A DNA stretch of 64,000 bases from Triparma columacea (lineage: Eukaryota; Sar; Bolidophyceae; Parmales; Triparmaceae), in the NCBI GenBank assembly GCA_030267965.1, contig BRYA01000687.1, positions 1 through 64,000 of the forward strand, written 5' to 3'. Of this stretch, positions 29,052-42,259 are shown in pieces (position 1 is the stretch's first letter; each line of letters opens with the position of its first letter). A program made the translations under genes and the position numbers. Below the pieces are notes generated by a model, which worked only from the letters and a program-made list of their open reading frames with translations, did no database searches and was not told the origin of the DNA.

Positions 29052-30228
29052 ATGGCCTCCAGCTCATTCCGCCTTGTCCTGCTGTTGCTGTTCGCAACAA
29101 GCTATACGTGCCCTTTCCAGCTCCCCTATTCAACTAAATTTCCGCCCATAACTGTCTTAAATATGCTCCCTTCGGAGGCAAGGAGTGTTTTGGGGGTTGG
29201 AGCTTCGGCCTCATCAGCCGACATCAAGAAGGCATATCGGCGAGCAGCGTTGAAGTACCACCCGGATGTGAATCCTAATGGCCGTGCAACGTTCGACAAG
29301 ATCACTACCGCTTACGACCTTCTCACCAAGTCCCCCTCCTCTTCCTCCTCCTCCACTTCTTCCTCCTCCTCCTCCACCTCCTCCAGAAGAAAGTACAACA
29401 CCCAACGTCGACAAGCATCCTCTGCATATACTGACAACCAGGATGAAAAGTATGACGCCCAGGGTGATTCGTTCTCGGCGATTTTTTCGGATTTGTTCTC
29501 CTCTGCTGCAGGCACCGCATCTTCTGCTTACACTTCGTACAATTCTCGGGGCACCACGGGGGTGTTGAACGACCTCGTCGACTTCCTCGAGGGTAATATT
29601 GACGGATTTGCAACTTACGACAGGGGCGAGGAGTTGGATGACATAATGACAAGTACCGATGTGAAGGAGGTTCTGGCGGAGACAGGCGAGACGCAGAGCA
29701 TTGTGGATCAGTTGGAGAAGAAGCTCGACGCGATTAGTGGAGATTTAACAACTGCTCGGATTGAGATGGCGGAGCTCAAGGGGACGAAGTATAGTGCTTC
29801 GAAGGTGGAGAGAGATATTTATTTGAGTGAGAGGGTAGCAGGAATGGAGGCGAGTGAAAAAGTTGTGAAGGGTCACCTCAAGAGAGCCCGCAATCGTCTG
29901 CTGATGTTGCAGAATAGGAGCAAGGACTTGCTTCGCGAGCGTCGCGAAAATCGTGGTGGAGGTTCCTCCTCTTCCTCCTCTTCCTCCTCCTCCTCCACCT
30001 CAACCACAACCTCCTCGTCCCGTCCCCCCCCTTCTGATCCGAAAGAAAGAGTCAAGGACATTCTAAACGACAAAACTCGACTTGCAGAGCTCAAGGTCAA
30101 GGAAGAGTTGGAAAAAGTAAGAGCGGTCCTTGCATTCGTTTCTTCGCTGTTCCCCCACTTACCGTTCCTCCCCCACTGACCGCTCCTCCCTTTGCTCATC
30201 ACAGATGAAAAAAGAGCTAGGGTTATAA
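29052..30228 (+). CDS. J-domain protein, probably plastid-targeted
   Basis: Exons 29052-30116 and 30205-30228 (88-nt intron GTAAG..ATCACAG); 362 residues. The frame opens slightly earlier, but MASSSFRLVLLLLFATSY starts a signal peptide. It is followed by CPFQLPYSTKFPP, which could serve as a stramenopile plastid transit segment with Phe near the cleavage point. The J-domain spans about residues 40-100: DIKKAYRRAALKYHPDVNP, then FDKITTAYDLL. Long Ser runs (TCC/TCT codons) occur at about 102-120 and 305-330, with a coiled coil between (220-300). It would recruit an organellar Hsp70. The last exon adds only MKKELGL. AATAAA follows at 30230. Confidence 0.75.
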
Positions 30229-30286
30229 TAATAAACGGCCCCTCTGCTTATAATAAATGCTAAACAAATTAGTATACACACCTACA

Positions 30287-33200
30287 TTACGGCTCGCTTC
30301 GCCCACCGATCACCTCCTTAATCCTAGTTTCTAATCCAGGAAACCCCCCCCCCCCCACCATCTCAAGCTCTACCAGCTCCTTCATAAGCACCCCAACTTC
30401 CTTCACCATTTTATCCTTCCCCTCATCCGTCTTCGGGTAGAAAAACAAAGGAGGCTGCCCTCCCTTCCCCTTGGCCTTAGCTTTAGCCTTGTAGTCTAGG
30501 CTCCAGTCGTTCGCTACCCTGAACAATTCGGGTATTTTAGTGTCCAAATAATTAAATACCCTGCTGAAGACATCCTGGAGTTGCTCCTGTGGGAGAAGCC
30601 CCAATAAAACTGCATGTAGCTTACTCACGTTCTTGACTATTCCGTCCAAGAACGGAGATGTCCCCTTCCCGACCTCCTCGTCGAAGCTGAAAGTCATAAT
30701 AGTGGGCGCCAGGCTAGTCTCGACGATGGTTGCCACAATGTTGACGAACTTTGCGAGAATCTTCTCAGCGTGCTCGTTGAAGTCCTGCTTGATTTTGTCC
30801 AGGTCCCCGAGTAGCGCGTGCTGCTTCCTCGGGAGCTGCGCCATTAGCGCCGCCCTGATGTGCGGCAGCAGGCTGCTCACGAGGCCCAGGCACTGACTGA
30901 CGAGTGCCAGGTGTTTGGCGTTGATGCTCTTCAGTTTCGCGGCGCTGTGAATCGCCCCCGCGCCAAGCACGAGCTGCGTGGTTCTAGAATTGAAGAGTCT
31001 CAACAGTTCGCAGACCTTCCCGACGACGTCCGATGCGAGGCTCTGAAAGTGAGCCGCAGCTGCGAGATTGCTCATTAGCATCTCTACCAATAGCAAACAA
31101 CTCCAAACGACCTTGAACCTTACACCCTCAATGTTAGCCTCATTGACAATATTCCCCTCCTCTCCCTCCCCCCTCCCTGCCCCCTGCGCGACCGTCTTGC
31201 TCAGCACGGCCTTCCCGCTGCACAGGTTGTCCAAGTATCCCTGCCTAATACCGCTAACGTTACACTGCCCCCACTTCTCGCTGTCGAGTGTTGCGACGAG
31301 ATTTGACATGTGCTTCTCGTGGCTCCTCTCGACGAAACCCTTGGCCTGCGCGAGGAGAGTGCTCCGTAGGCCCCAAGCCCTCACTCCGTGGGCATGCGTC
31401 TCGAGCTCCAACGTAAAGGCCAGGCAGGCGTCCCACAGCTGTTTGATCTCCACCAGGTTCAGGAGGGAATGCGCGTCCTTCCTGATTCTCAGAAGCTCCG
31501 AGATGGACCGGTGGGCGAGCTCGGATGCCGACGTTAGTGCCGTCACCGATGTTTTACCTCCGCGAGCCTGTGATGAAAGGGGGAGGAGCGGGGGAGGGGC
31601 GAAGTGAAGACAGAAGGAGTTGGCGAAGGAGTTAGCCATAGGAGGAGCGAAACGACGGCAACCAGCACGCTACGCTGACTGTGTGTCGCACTTGAACTCT
31701 TTCTGCCGCTTACCTCTGCCCCCCCACCCTCAAGCTCGGGAAGATCAATTCCGTTGGTGCTAAGAAACGCATACACGTTGGAGCTGAGGCTCAAAACACC
31801 CAATATTTGCTCGAACAGCATCTCCAGGCAGCTGAGGAACTGCGGGAATGACATCGCAGTTACGCCAGACGTTATGCTGGACTTGGTGGTTGAAGCCGAG
31901 GCGGTGGTGTTGGAATCACCGGTAGATCCGTTGACGTCCACGGCACATTCCGCAACGGTGGTTTTTACTGTCAGTTTTATTGTCTCCTGGAGGTGAAGGG
32001 CGTAAAGCTCCGTTACCGACTTGAGGTTTCCAGTCTCCTTCAAAACCCTTCCCTTGGGTAGAAGCCTAAAATTGACCTCCACGTTCCCCCTATCGTAGCA
32101 CCCGCACCCGTCGACGAAGTCCTGGCACAGCCTGCTCGCGCTGAGCTTCTCGTACTCAGCGAGGTTCTTCAAAGTTGATCCCAGGCAATCTAACTTGTTT
32201 ACCTCCGACTTTTCAATCATGCCCTTGAGGCACCCGAGCTCGACCAAGGCCTCCTCGTAGCTCCCCCCCTCGACCATGCCCCTAACCTTTCCCACCCCCT
32301 TCACTACCGCCCTTGCCGCGTCGACTTTCTCCACTACCATGATTAAGTTTTTCCTCTTCCTATGCTTCGTCGGCACCCCCATTACGTCGTCTACGACCCT
32401 AGTCCTTATGTCGGCAAGCTGCTTCCTCATTCCCGCGACCTCAGCACACCCGTTACCAACGAGTTCCTTGAGGGCCTGGAACCTAGTAGTTTCCCTGAAG
32501 AAGTCCCCACTTCTGGCCTTAATTTGCTTCAGCAAACCAACCTCGACGAGGTCGAGGTAGCCTGTTAATAGTTCCTGCTGCTCCATCATTTGCTCCACCC
32601 TCCACCCTCCTCCATCCCCTTCCTCTCCGTTCTGTTGTGTCGCTACAAGGAACATCTCGAACACATCCTCATCCGCAAGGTTGAATTCAGGGTCGAAGAA
32701 CGGTTCTGGGATTATAGCCAGCGCCTTCCCAATGTCACCAAACGCCTTCACCATTGCCTCTGGTGTCTGTATCGAAGCGCCGCTTCCCGTGCTACCCAGG
32801 CTGCTCGCCCTATTGAGGTCCGGCGTCGGCGGATATGGTGGTGGCAGGGGTGGCGGTCCTGGTGCCTTCTGTTCCCCCTGTCCCTGTCCCTGTCCCTCGC
32901 CCCCCTCCACCCCCTCCCCCTCTCCCCCCTCTTTATTTGAACCCTCCTGCCGCTGAAGTCTCAGCCTACGTCTCCTCTCCTCCCTCCTCACAAAGTCCCC
33001 CGCAAGCTTCCTGCAGCCATTCACGTAGCCCTCCACCGAGCTCACATCCAAACCCAGCAAATAAGGGGGAAGGGTTTCCCTCTGGGAGGACATTATAGTG
33101 TTCTCGTCGAACGAAGCGGGTTGAGGGGAGGCGGAGGAGAAGTAACTCGCCATGTAACTATAGGCCGAAGACGGCGATTCCATCGAAGGGTCGTGAATGA

Positions 33201-33666
33201 CCGAGAGGAGATTGTGATCTGGGATGAAGGCAACGTGATCAGCACCTTTGGGGCAAAAGAGAAATGTTGGCGATATGGGAGTGAGAATAAGGCAGGAAAT
33301 GAGAGTCAAGGGACATACAGCGGAAAATATTGGACTGAAATACGCTGGATTGGTAAAATTTTCGTAGATCCATGAAACCAATTTGACGGGAAGGTAGCAA
33401 AACATTCACATGCATGCGTTTGTGGGAGATGGTGGAGAAGAGAGGTTTGGGATTACACGGATCTTACCTTCTTCGTCAGGATCATTACTAATTCCATTGT
33501 TTAGGGCATCATTTCTACCCCCTTTCCCCCCCTCGCGACCCTCAGGAGTGGCCATTGTTGGAAAGTTCGTGCCCCAAACGGGTTTTGCTCGCCGCGGGGT
33601 TTGATCTGTTGCCACACCTAACTGACCGTCACGCCAGGAGTTCTTCCGTTGCCGTTGCTCAGCCAT
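30287..33666 (-). CDS. VPS54: VPS54, GARP tethering complex subunit
   Basis: Exons 33666-33468, 33245-31714, 31567-30287; introns 222 and 146 nt; 1,003 residues, near the family length. N-terminal WGTNFPTMA, then PPYLLGLDVSSVEGYV. The coiled core has FFDPEFNLADEDVFEMFL, HLDLVEVGLLKQI-like segments, ALKELVGNGCAEVAGMRKQL and KNLIMVVEKVDAAR. The C-terminal Vps54 domain has LRIRKDAHSLLNLVEIKQLWDACLAF, FVERSHEKHMSNLVATLDSEKW and LVSQCLGLVSSLLPHIRAAL. It acts in endosome-to-trans-Golgi retrograde vesicle tethering with VPS51-53. Exon 1 is chosen because its phase-1 donor joins exactly to the GADHVAFIPDHN segment. It contains low-complexity Glu/Gly/Gln linkers. Confidence 0.88.
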
Positions 33667-33802
33667 CCTGGAGTCCTCTTGGGTTTTGCTCTGCCAAAAT
33701 AGTGTTTTGTAATCAAGCTTGCGCAACCATAGCACTAAATTAGTAGCCAACCAGCACGTATTGTTGGTTTCAATTGCAGCCAACAACGCCTTCTTTGAAT
33801 AA

Positions 33803-35174
33803 ATGTCTGCCTTAGTTGAACCTACAACATCGTCCCCCGACCAGCAACCTTCACCTGAATATTCAGAGCCTTCACCGATTTCATCGCCCTCTCCTCTATC
33901 TTCTCTTCTCACGATCATCATCACAACCTCCCCGATCCGTTCGAATCCCTCACTTACCTTGCTCGAGTCCATCATAGATACTTTTCATTTCGCTGGTGCC
34001 GAATTTCTCCTTTGTCCTCGGATAATCGTTTGTGATGGTTACAAGAAGAAAGACGACTCGAGTGGCAAGAACTTAAAGTATGCTAACGAGAAGTCTCAGA
34101 TGAGGTCTGGTATAGTGGACGACATCCAGGAGAACAACTACAACCTTTACAAGGTGAGGCTTTTTCTCATGGCTGCAATAACCCTTGCCTTTCGCCTAAC
34201 CCCGACCCTAACCCTTTCGCCGTTCGCTGCTCTCATCGCAGGCTCGTCTCAAGGAGCGATGCGAGTCGGACCGTTCAGATTGCTCTCTCGCCTTCTACAA
34301 TACCTCGGTGCTGGAGCTCACTTCTCGGCACGGCTACGGCTTCGCCCTCAAGGCTGCCCTCCAGGAGGTGAAGAGCAAGTACGTGATTGTTATTCAGCAT
34401 GACCGGAATTTCATGAGGCCTGCCCCCGTGAGGGAAGTAGTGAATGCCATGGAGGTGGACGAGGAGGTCAAGTACGTCGGTATACTGATGAGGTCGAACC
34501 TCATGTACCTGGAGCAGTTCGTTGCGAAGTACGGGAAGGCCATGTTGCAGTCCCTGAAATCATGTATAAAACGCCCCCAAGAGCTCAGGCTCGACCCGAG
34601 GTTGTTCACTTCAAAGGAAGTTGCGGAGAGGGTGTTTGATGATTACCCGAGGATCAGTGAAAAGTACAGGAACCTCTGCGAAAATTACAAGAAATGTCCA
34701 CCCTACGCTGAACTTAGGGGGGAGGAACTTAGTGAGTTGGAGGGGAGGAAAGGTTGCAGTGACGCGGACGGCGACGTTGACGGCGACGTTAAGTGCCAGG
34801 CATCCCTGATCCCTACCCTTTTCTGGTACGACAATGTTCATATTACAAGGACCGAGCATTACAGGGACTGGGTTTTCAAGCCTGAGAGGAAACTTGTCAA
34901 GAGAGGTGGCTTCGTTGAGGACAAGTTGAGCCCGAAGATGGTCGAAGATGTCAAAAGTAGGGGCTTCGCAGAAGGCTGGTCGCCATACGGCTGCTTCCTT
35001 GTCGACGACCACTGTGGGGTGGCCTTTACCGGGCACATGGACGGAGGTGCCTGGATGACAGGCGACATGCGCGTGGGGAGGATGGACAGTTGGGTTAAGC
35101 AGAATGGGAAATCCCCTCAGGAGGGCAAGGACCTCATCACACCGTCTGGCAATTCCATTATAGATAATTGTTAA
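33803..35174 (+). CDS. Glycosyltransferase-like protein
   Basis: Exons 33803-34153 and 34242-35174 (88-nt intron ending CTCATCGCAG); 427 residues. It has a Ser/Pro/Glu-rich N-terminus, then LTIIITTSPIRSNPSLTLLESII and RIIVCDGYKK. Across the junction come GFALKAALQEVKSKYVIVIQHDRNFMRP, FWYDNVHITRTEHY and EGWSPYGCFLVDDH. These have the flavour of a GT-A nucleotide-sugar fold, with QHD in the DXD position. There is no signal peptide or anchor, so it may be cytosolic. Family and acceptor are unknown. It faces VPS54 across 136 bp. Confidence 0.65.
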
Positions 35175-35241
35175 GCGAGTCAAGCGAGTGAAGCGCATAA
35201 ACTTAAATTACGTTATATCTCCTACTCTAACCAACTCCCTT

Positions 35242-36980
35242 TCATTCACCCTTGATGCTCGCTGCCATGACCTTGGCGACCCTCTCAACGTTCCCCTCAT
35301 TCAATCCCGCCATGCTCACCCGTCCGGTCTCGAGCATGAAAAGACTCCCCTTCTCTCTGCAGTGGATGCACTGCTCCTTGGTGAGCCCAGTGTAAGAAAA
35401 CATGCCAATCTGCTTGGTGATATGGCTCCAGTCCGTTCCAGTCTCAGCTTCCAAGTAACCCCTCAGCAAGCCCCTCATGCTCTTGATCCTTTCGCTCATC
35501 ACAGCGAGCTGCTCTTTCCAGACTCCGTAGACCTTGTCGTCACTTAGAATTGTGTCAGCGATGAGGGCCCCGAACTGCGGAGGGTTGGAGTAGGTAGTTC
35601 TGCTGATAATCTTCATCTGACTGACAGCATCGAGGCAACTCTCCTTATCGTTGGTGACTACGTGAAGGGCACCGATCCTCTCGCCGTAGAGGCCCATATT
35701 CTTTGCGAACGAGCAAGCGACAAATATATCAGCTCCAGCCTTGACGAACTCCCTGATTGCGAAGCCGTCGACTTCAACGTCTCCGGTGGCGAAGCCCTGG
35801 TACGCGTTGTCGAGCAGGACCACGAGCTTCTTGCGAACGCAGATCTCAATAACCTTCATCCACTGCGACGAGTGAAGCGAGTCGTGAAATGGATAAGGAT
35901 ACGAGGAGCGAAGGAGATACTTATAATTAGGAGGCACTTGAAAGAGGCAGCTTTCGTCACCAATGTCACTGCTGCGATGTTCTTGCTTCGCTGTTCACCA
36001 CTCTAACCCCTCCTCACCTCCTCCTGGCTCGGGTCTACCCCGGTGGGGTTGTGGGCGCAGGCCTGGAGCAACACGAGAGTGCCCTCATCGGCGGCTTCAA
36101 GATCCTCAAGAAATCCCGAAAGATCGAGCTTAGGGGTCGACGTGCAAGACTCATCGATGTACCTGTACTTGGACACTTCGAGCCCACAGTTGGTGAATAT
36201 GGCGTTATGGTTGCCCCAGGTTGGGTTGGAAATGAGGGCCTTCTTGACAGGACTGAACTTGGAGTACATCTTCCCAGCCACGTAAAGTGCACCGGTACCA
36301 GAGAGGGTCTGAAGACTGCCCACCTTCCCTTCGGCAGACTTCTCAGCGTAGAGCTCATCGCCAAGGGCGAGCTTTTGCGCTCCCTTCAAGAAGCTAGCGT
36401 GACCTCCCAAGGGAAGATATTCGTGGATCCACCCTGGGTTCTCATGGAGTCTAGGTTTGGGGCAGAGGGAAGGGTCAGCGTGGGAGGGGGGAGGCGCGAG
36501 AAAGTCGATTTGGGAGCGCGAAAAGGTAGATCACGGCCTCACCTCTTTTTGGCCTCACTGACAGCATCCATGACCAGGGGCTTTCCATCATTGTCCCTGT
36601 AAGCACCAATCCCGCAAGACACCTTTAGTGGGTCCTCGCATTCGGTGAACTGAAATGATCGATAGAGAAAAGAGGAAAGCTGGGGTGAGATAATTTCCAT
36701 ACCCTTTGTTACCTCACTCGACACCTTGCATTTCTGAGAGGAGAACATAAAGATATAAAGGACACGACTGGCCCACACAACCACCTAAAACACTCACCAT
36801 GCGACCGATCCTAAACACTGAGTCCTCGGGAGCACGAGGAACGTTCTCAAACATGTTCAAAGAGAGCTTTCGGTCCGTGGAGGAGGATTTCACAACAGCA
36901 GAAACAAGTGAAAAAGTCGAGGAGAACGAGATAAAGATGGCAAACAACAACGAAACAAGCGTATAAGGGCGAGGGGGCAT
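35242..36980 (-). CDS. Aspartate aminotransferase with N-terminal targeting extension
   Basis: Five exons: 36980-36798, 36733-36713 (21 nt), 36649-36543, 36450-36018, 35862-35242; introns 64, 63, 92, 155 nt; 454 residues. A hydrophobic leader (MPPRPYTLVSLLFAIFISF) precedes MFENVPRAPEDSVF, the usual start of the mature class-I enzyme. Other marks: GIGAYRDNDGKP, QTLSGTGAL, NPTWGNHNAIF, ACAHNPTGVDPS, DNAYQGFATG, and the PLP-lysine region FVACSFAKNMGLYGERIG. It transfers the amino group of aspartate to 2-oxoglutarate. The leader suggests a plastid or other endomembrane-routed isoform. The 21-nt exon encodes only KCKVSSE. The last intron contains the recurrent CGACTCGCTTCACTCGTCGCAG-type end. Confidence 0.9.
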
Positions 36981-37201
36981 ATGATGTGGATGCGAAGAAG
37001 TGTTGGTGGAGAAGGGAAGATTTGATGGGTTAATGTGACCCTTATTAATGTTCTTACACATTTTGACGTACTTGCCCTCTTTCTTTCTACCTCCCCATTG
37101 ACAAAGTCTGTCCCACCCCACTCGTCTTGATCGTAACACCTCTCTCTGAACTCATTTGAAGTAGATTTGATAATTTTGCTTCTCATCCCACGACCAACGC
37201 C

Positions 37202-39116
37202 ATGCCAAGACGAGTTATTCAGTTGGATTCGGATGATTCCGACAACGAACCAACCATTAAACCTGATCCTGAGGACTTGCCCCCCCTGGGAGGCAACTTG
37301 AGTCCTAAAAAGAATCGGAAGGTCATGGTTTCAAGCACAAGGGTTGATGGAGGGAAGAAGGCGTCGAAACTTGAGGCTCGAAGGAAGATGATGGAGAGGA
37401 AGAAGAGGCGCAAATCGGCTCTTGCCGACTCAGAGTCTGACGAGAACGTAGATTACGATTCTGCCTCCTCGTCCGATGGTGGTTTGGCCCCTGTCTTTTC
37501 CAGCAGGATGAGGTGAGAATAGGGGTGATCACAGGGGCAAGATGCAGACAAACTCTATCACACACAATCATCTCGTGACACGTTTCCTTTGTCATACAAT
37601 TTTAACCCGCCACTTCACTCACCGCAGGGAGAAGAAGAAGAGGAAGAAGCTCGAGGAGAGAGATTTTCAGGAGACCAAGATTGACAGCGAAATGAAGAGG
37701 AGAGAGAAGGAAGGGAGAAAGTCCCACGAGAAGATCGAACAGAACTTTGACGAGCTTGAATCCGAGGAAGATAACATGGACGATTTCATTGCTTCCTCCG
37801 ATTCCGAGGAGGAGCACTACCGTGGTGGAAACCTCAACCTCGAGGACGACGATGAGGAGGGGGAGGACTTATTTGATGTGGAGAGTAGCGATTCAGACGA
37901 TGAGGTGGAGGTTCTTGAGGAGTTGAGCACTTCCCGAAACGTTCATTATCTTGACAACAATAGCGATAGTGATGGCGACGATGAGAGCGACAACGATAAG
38001 AGGAGGAAGGAGAAGAGAAAGAACAAGGAGGTTAGGCGCTCCTCTATGAAGTCCTCTAATTCAAAAACTTACGCTGACGATGACTTCCTCGCTAGTGACG
38101 ACGACTTCATTGACGACGGTTCAGAATCTGACCAGTCTAACTCAGCGCCTTTCTCCCACGCCGCCCTCGATGCCAAGATGATGCAAGATCAAGCTGAGAA
38201 TGAAGATTTACTCGACGTCTTCATGTCGAACAGGAAGATGGACAAGAGGGAGGCGTTTGAAATCTGGTTCAAGGACCTCGTCTACCAGTGCCAAGGGTAC
38301 CTCGAGGGCAAGAAGTACAAGCGTGTTAAGACCGCCAAAAACGCCTTCAAAGCGATCGAGAGTGTCATCAACACACACAGGGAGTCCTCCTTTGCCAGCG
38401 GAGCTTGGAAGGCTGAGTTCTATGAAGACCTTACCCACCGCCCTCTTTACCAGGTCACGCAGTGTTCTATCGATGGGAACGACGCCGTTTGCCAAATCTG
38501 CGGCCGATCTTCGCACACTATCGAGAACCAGATAGTCATCTCCGGCCCACCCTACGACAATGCGGAGACTATCAAATTCGACTGCGATTGGGAGAAGGCC
38601 TTCAATTACAAGAGTGACCCCGAATGGGCCTATTTGAAGAATCCCGACGCCAACTCAGACTCGGACTCAGACTCAGACTTTGATGCGGAGAAAGAAAAGG
38701 ACGACAAGCCTCTCGAGGAGAGCCTCTATTTTGTCGGCAATCACTGCGCGATGCGGGCCAGAGCGTACCACCAGCTGGCCCACTTCAAATTCATCGTCTT
38801 CGACGGTATCAAGCAACGGATGCTAGGCGAGACAGACAGCCTCAGGAAGCGCGCCGCGAAGGCCAAAAACGGCTCTACCATTGACGAGTACTTCGGTAGA
38901 GCTAGCGGAGACCAAGCGGAAGGTGGCAAGAAGGGGAAGATGAAGAGCGCCAACGGAAAGACAGCTCAGGAGATAATCAAGCGGGACAAAAAATTCAGGG
39001 ACGACACGTACCAGCGCTACCAGTCCCTCATTGACCAAGCGGGGAATGCAGCTCTCGCCGGTGGGGGGAGCACCAGGGAAAAGCTCGATCGCTTGGCCCG
39101 ACGCATGGATATCTAA
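37202..39116 (+). CDS. DUF4211 nuclear protein
   Basis: Exons 37202-37512 and 37628-39116 (115-nt intron); 599 residues. The first half is highly acidic and Ser/Asp-rich with interspersed Lys blocks (KKRKKLEER, RRKEKRKNKEVRR), like nuclear chromatin-linked proteins. The DUF4211 domain spans about 330-520, with VCQICGRSSH (paired Cys, possible zinc site), LYFVGNHCAMRARAYHQLAHFKF and a downstream basic region. DUF4211 occurs in CCDC82/QSER1-type proteins. A nuclear role is inferred from composition. It begins 221 bp from the divergent aminotransferase gene. Confidence 0.75.
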
Positions 39117-39221
39117 GCGCGGGGATGCTTCGCTAAGGGACTGTAAACAAATATTTGGTTTGTTTGTGAACAGTGATATTTCGGTATCCCCCCTCCCCCC
39201 CTCCCGTCCTCCCTGCACCAA

Positions 39222-42200
39222 TCACTTCTTCTGATCCTTCTTCACCACCTCAACCTTGCTGTCCTTTTTCACACCGACAAATTTCTCCCCCCCCTGCATG
39301 AAGCTCTGCAATTCGACTTCGAACTCTGTGTCGTCCATTATACCATCCAGGGTCTCGAGCACCTGCTTCTTGACAGCCGCCGTCGGCTTCTTCTTCCCCC
39401 CGATCTTATCCGCCTTGACCTTCAGGATGCTCTCGGCGGCATCTCCGGAGATGATCGCAGATAGCTCGGCAGTGTTGTCCTCAAGCTGGATCGCAAACTG
39501 GTACATGGGCTCAGACTTCTTCATTTTCTTGCTCGGTACACTCATGACGCACAGCTTGGTGAGGTCCGCCTCCTTCTCGACGGACGGGTACGTGCCGACG
39601 ATTCTTGCCTTGACCGTGAATTCGCTGGGAGCGGGCTCTCCCAAAACTTCAGCCAAGCAGTGGTATGTTTTTGCAGCCTTCTTCCCCTTTCCTTTCCCCT
39701 TCTTCCCGCCCTTCCCCGCCGCCGCCGTCGAGGCAGCCCTAATGGAGTTCTCTCCGTAGACGCAACTGTTGGGGTTGAATTTGTCCTTGCCGGAGACCCT
39801 CTTGTTGTGCGCGATGACGAGCTCCTTGACCTCGAAAACTGAGTCATTCAAGGGCGTCATACCGGCCCTGTCTCCCATGTGAAGCATTCTAATGGGCAGG
39901 TTGTCTCCCCCCATACTGCCATCCCAAACATTCCTAATCCTGATCCAGTCTCCGGCCACGACAGCGGGTCCGGCCATCCAGCCATTGTTGATGTACTCCC
40001 AGTGCGCGGCCTCCCAGACGGCGACGTTGACGACCCTCCCGCAGAGGGAAGGGGGAGTCGGGCACTTGGGAAGGTTATCCACAACAGCCTTGATTGCATT
40101 CATGCAGTCCACCCCAGGATCTCCGGTCGATAAGGCGTGGTGAGCGGCTTGGGAGTCCAGAGGCAGAGGGTCCGACTTGGGTGCTCCAGTGCCGTCCCAA
40201 ACTCTCAAGAATCCGAAGGGCTGTCCGGCAATTCTCTTGTCCTTGGCGACGCCAATTACAGCGGTTACGAGGCAGGTGAGGTCACCTTTCACGCTCGCGG
40301 GGTACACAGCACTGGGAGCATCGATCTCCTCGATCATGGAAGAGATGGTGAAGGTTGAATCCTTCTCGTTGGGGTTCCTAATGATCGTGGATCCCTCCGA
40401 GAAACTCTGTAAGCCCCAAGCCCACAGCGCCCTCATGCGCTTCGCATCCTTCTCAGTGAAGGTCAAGGTCATCTTTGAGGTGGAAGACGTCATCCACTCA
40501 ACACCGAGCCCCCCTTTCTCCTTCTTCACGGCCTTGAGGGTAGCCTTCATGTCCTTTTCACTGGATTGCCTGGAAATGACAATGAAGGAAGAAGCCTTGT
40601 TCGAGACGAGCTGGGGTTGAATGACCGTCTCCTTCTTACCGGTCGGCTTGCCTTTCTTGTCAACGGCATCAACATCGTATGCATAGACCTGCGCGTGCAC
40701 TCTGTGGCAGCGCACGACGTCACCGATCGACATGTAGGCGGGAAGTTTGGTGGCGTCGGCATGGAAGACGTTCATGATCACCTTCCCGTTCTTGAGAGAG
40801 TCGTCCGTCAAGGTGACGGGGGAGAGCCAGTCGCCCCTGATGGTTTGCCGGGGGGGAGCGAAGGATACAACAACACCGTAGACGTTGACCCTCTTCTCGT
40901 CCTTGGATTTCTTCTTGTCGCTGGCGAGCTTGACAACAGTTGCGAGGTCTGTGTAGTCATACGTCGCCACCTTGGCCTTCTTCGCGAACTCCTCGTCGAC
41001 GATGGGGGCGACCCTCTTCTTCTGGTTAAAGGGGTTGATCTCTTCGAACTGCTGCCTCTCAATGGTCCCGACGTTCTTGCTGTCGATGCCGACCTCAACC
41101 GTCCTGGCGGTAGCTCCCGAAACGCCCGCCCTGGGGAAGGACACCACCTTAACCTGGGTGTCTTCATCAAGTGCGAAAGTCTGAGCAACAGGCTCCTTGC
41201 TCTTCTTCCCCTTCTTGGCCTTTTTCGTGTTCTCCTTATCGGGGTCTTCCTTCGAGACTGAGAAGTCAGCAGTAGTTTCGCTCCCGATGGCGATGCAGAG
41301 GTCGTGCTCATCCAGGCTGGGTTCCTTGTCTCCGTTCTCCTGGATGTTAGGGGAGGGCACGGTGATAGTCAGTTGGTCCCCCTTGGCGACGAGCCTGTCC
41401 ATCTGGATGGCCCACTTTCCGTAGAAGAAAAGCATAATTTCCTTGAACTCCTTCTCCTTCTCCTTCTTGGCCTTCTTCTTGGGCTTGCCCTCCTCAGGCT
41501 CCTCCTTGGCATCATCCTCCTCGCCAGTGACCAGGACGGAAAAGACGTCCTCGTACACGAAGGCAAGGGGCCCATCGTTGACGGGAATCGTGGTAACCTC
41601 CTCGATCGCAGGATCCGCAATCTGAAGCTGCTTGTACCTCGTGGGGGTCTTCCTTCGAGTCCAGACCTTCTTAACAATGACGTCGGTCAAACGGACGGCA
41701 TCGGTCTCGGCAGAGATATCAGCAATGCTAGAGGCAATTTTAGCCTCGTCCGCCTTCGCCTTCGCCTTCCCCCTCCCTTTCTTGCTCTTTCCCTTCTTTT
41801 TGCCGCCGTCGTCCTCTGACCCAGCCTTGGCAGCCTCCACGATGAGATTGTCGATTTTTTCCTTCTTCTTATCGTTCTGAAGGGGTAAATTAGGGGAGGG
41901 TCAGCAAGAGAGGGCGGATAATATTAAAGGAAGGCCCAAAATCCACCATTCACCCCCCCTTGTTCAAACGATCAACCCCACTTCTTTCACCCCAGATTTG
42001 CCCCCACCGAGGAAACACCACCCAAAGCCCAAGATAAACAAACGTTATCCACACCTACCTTTTCGACGATCCCCTGGAACCTCTCCTGAAGCCCCAGACA
42101 GAGCTTCTCCTCAAGCACCTCGGGGGCGATGGTTGTCTCAGCTTTTCCCTCCTTAGACTTAGCCTTTCCACGACCACGCTTCTTCGTGGCCTTCTTAGAA

Positions 42201-42259
42201 GCCTTCTTGGGCTTCTCAGCCCCAGCTTCGTTCGCAATACTCCCAAAGAAGGAGTTCAT
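39222..42259 (-). CDS. POT1-like telomere end-binding protein
   Basis: Exons 42259-42059 and 41876-39222 (182-nt intron); 951 residues. The first about 380 residues are Lys/Glu-rich and poorly conserved. Around residues 400-490 a POT1/TEBP-type OB-fold is recognisable: RVNVYGVVVSFAPPRQTIRG, DWLSPVTLTDDS, KLPAYMSIGDVVRCHRVHAQVYAYD. A second OB-like segment follows (SLCGRVVNVAVWEAAHWEY, GDWIRIRNVW), then a Lys/Gly-rich linker and another beta-rich region with CLAEVLGEP. POT1 proteins bind the single-stranded telomeric G-overhang and control telomerase. This is a pattern assignment; other OB-fold proteins are possible. It is divergent from the UPF3-like gene, with 100 bp between the starts. Confidence 0.65.

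Noticed and set aside
34190..34220. Telomere-like CCCTAACCC repeats
   Set aside because: Only two or three imperfect units inside a well-bounded intron of the glycosyltransferase-like gene.
40566..41261. 231-codon plus-strand frame with Leu/Val/Gly-rich product
   Set aside because: Antisense to the POT1-like gene, no domain; long only because GC-rich coding lacks antisense stops.
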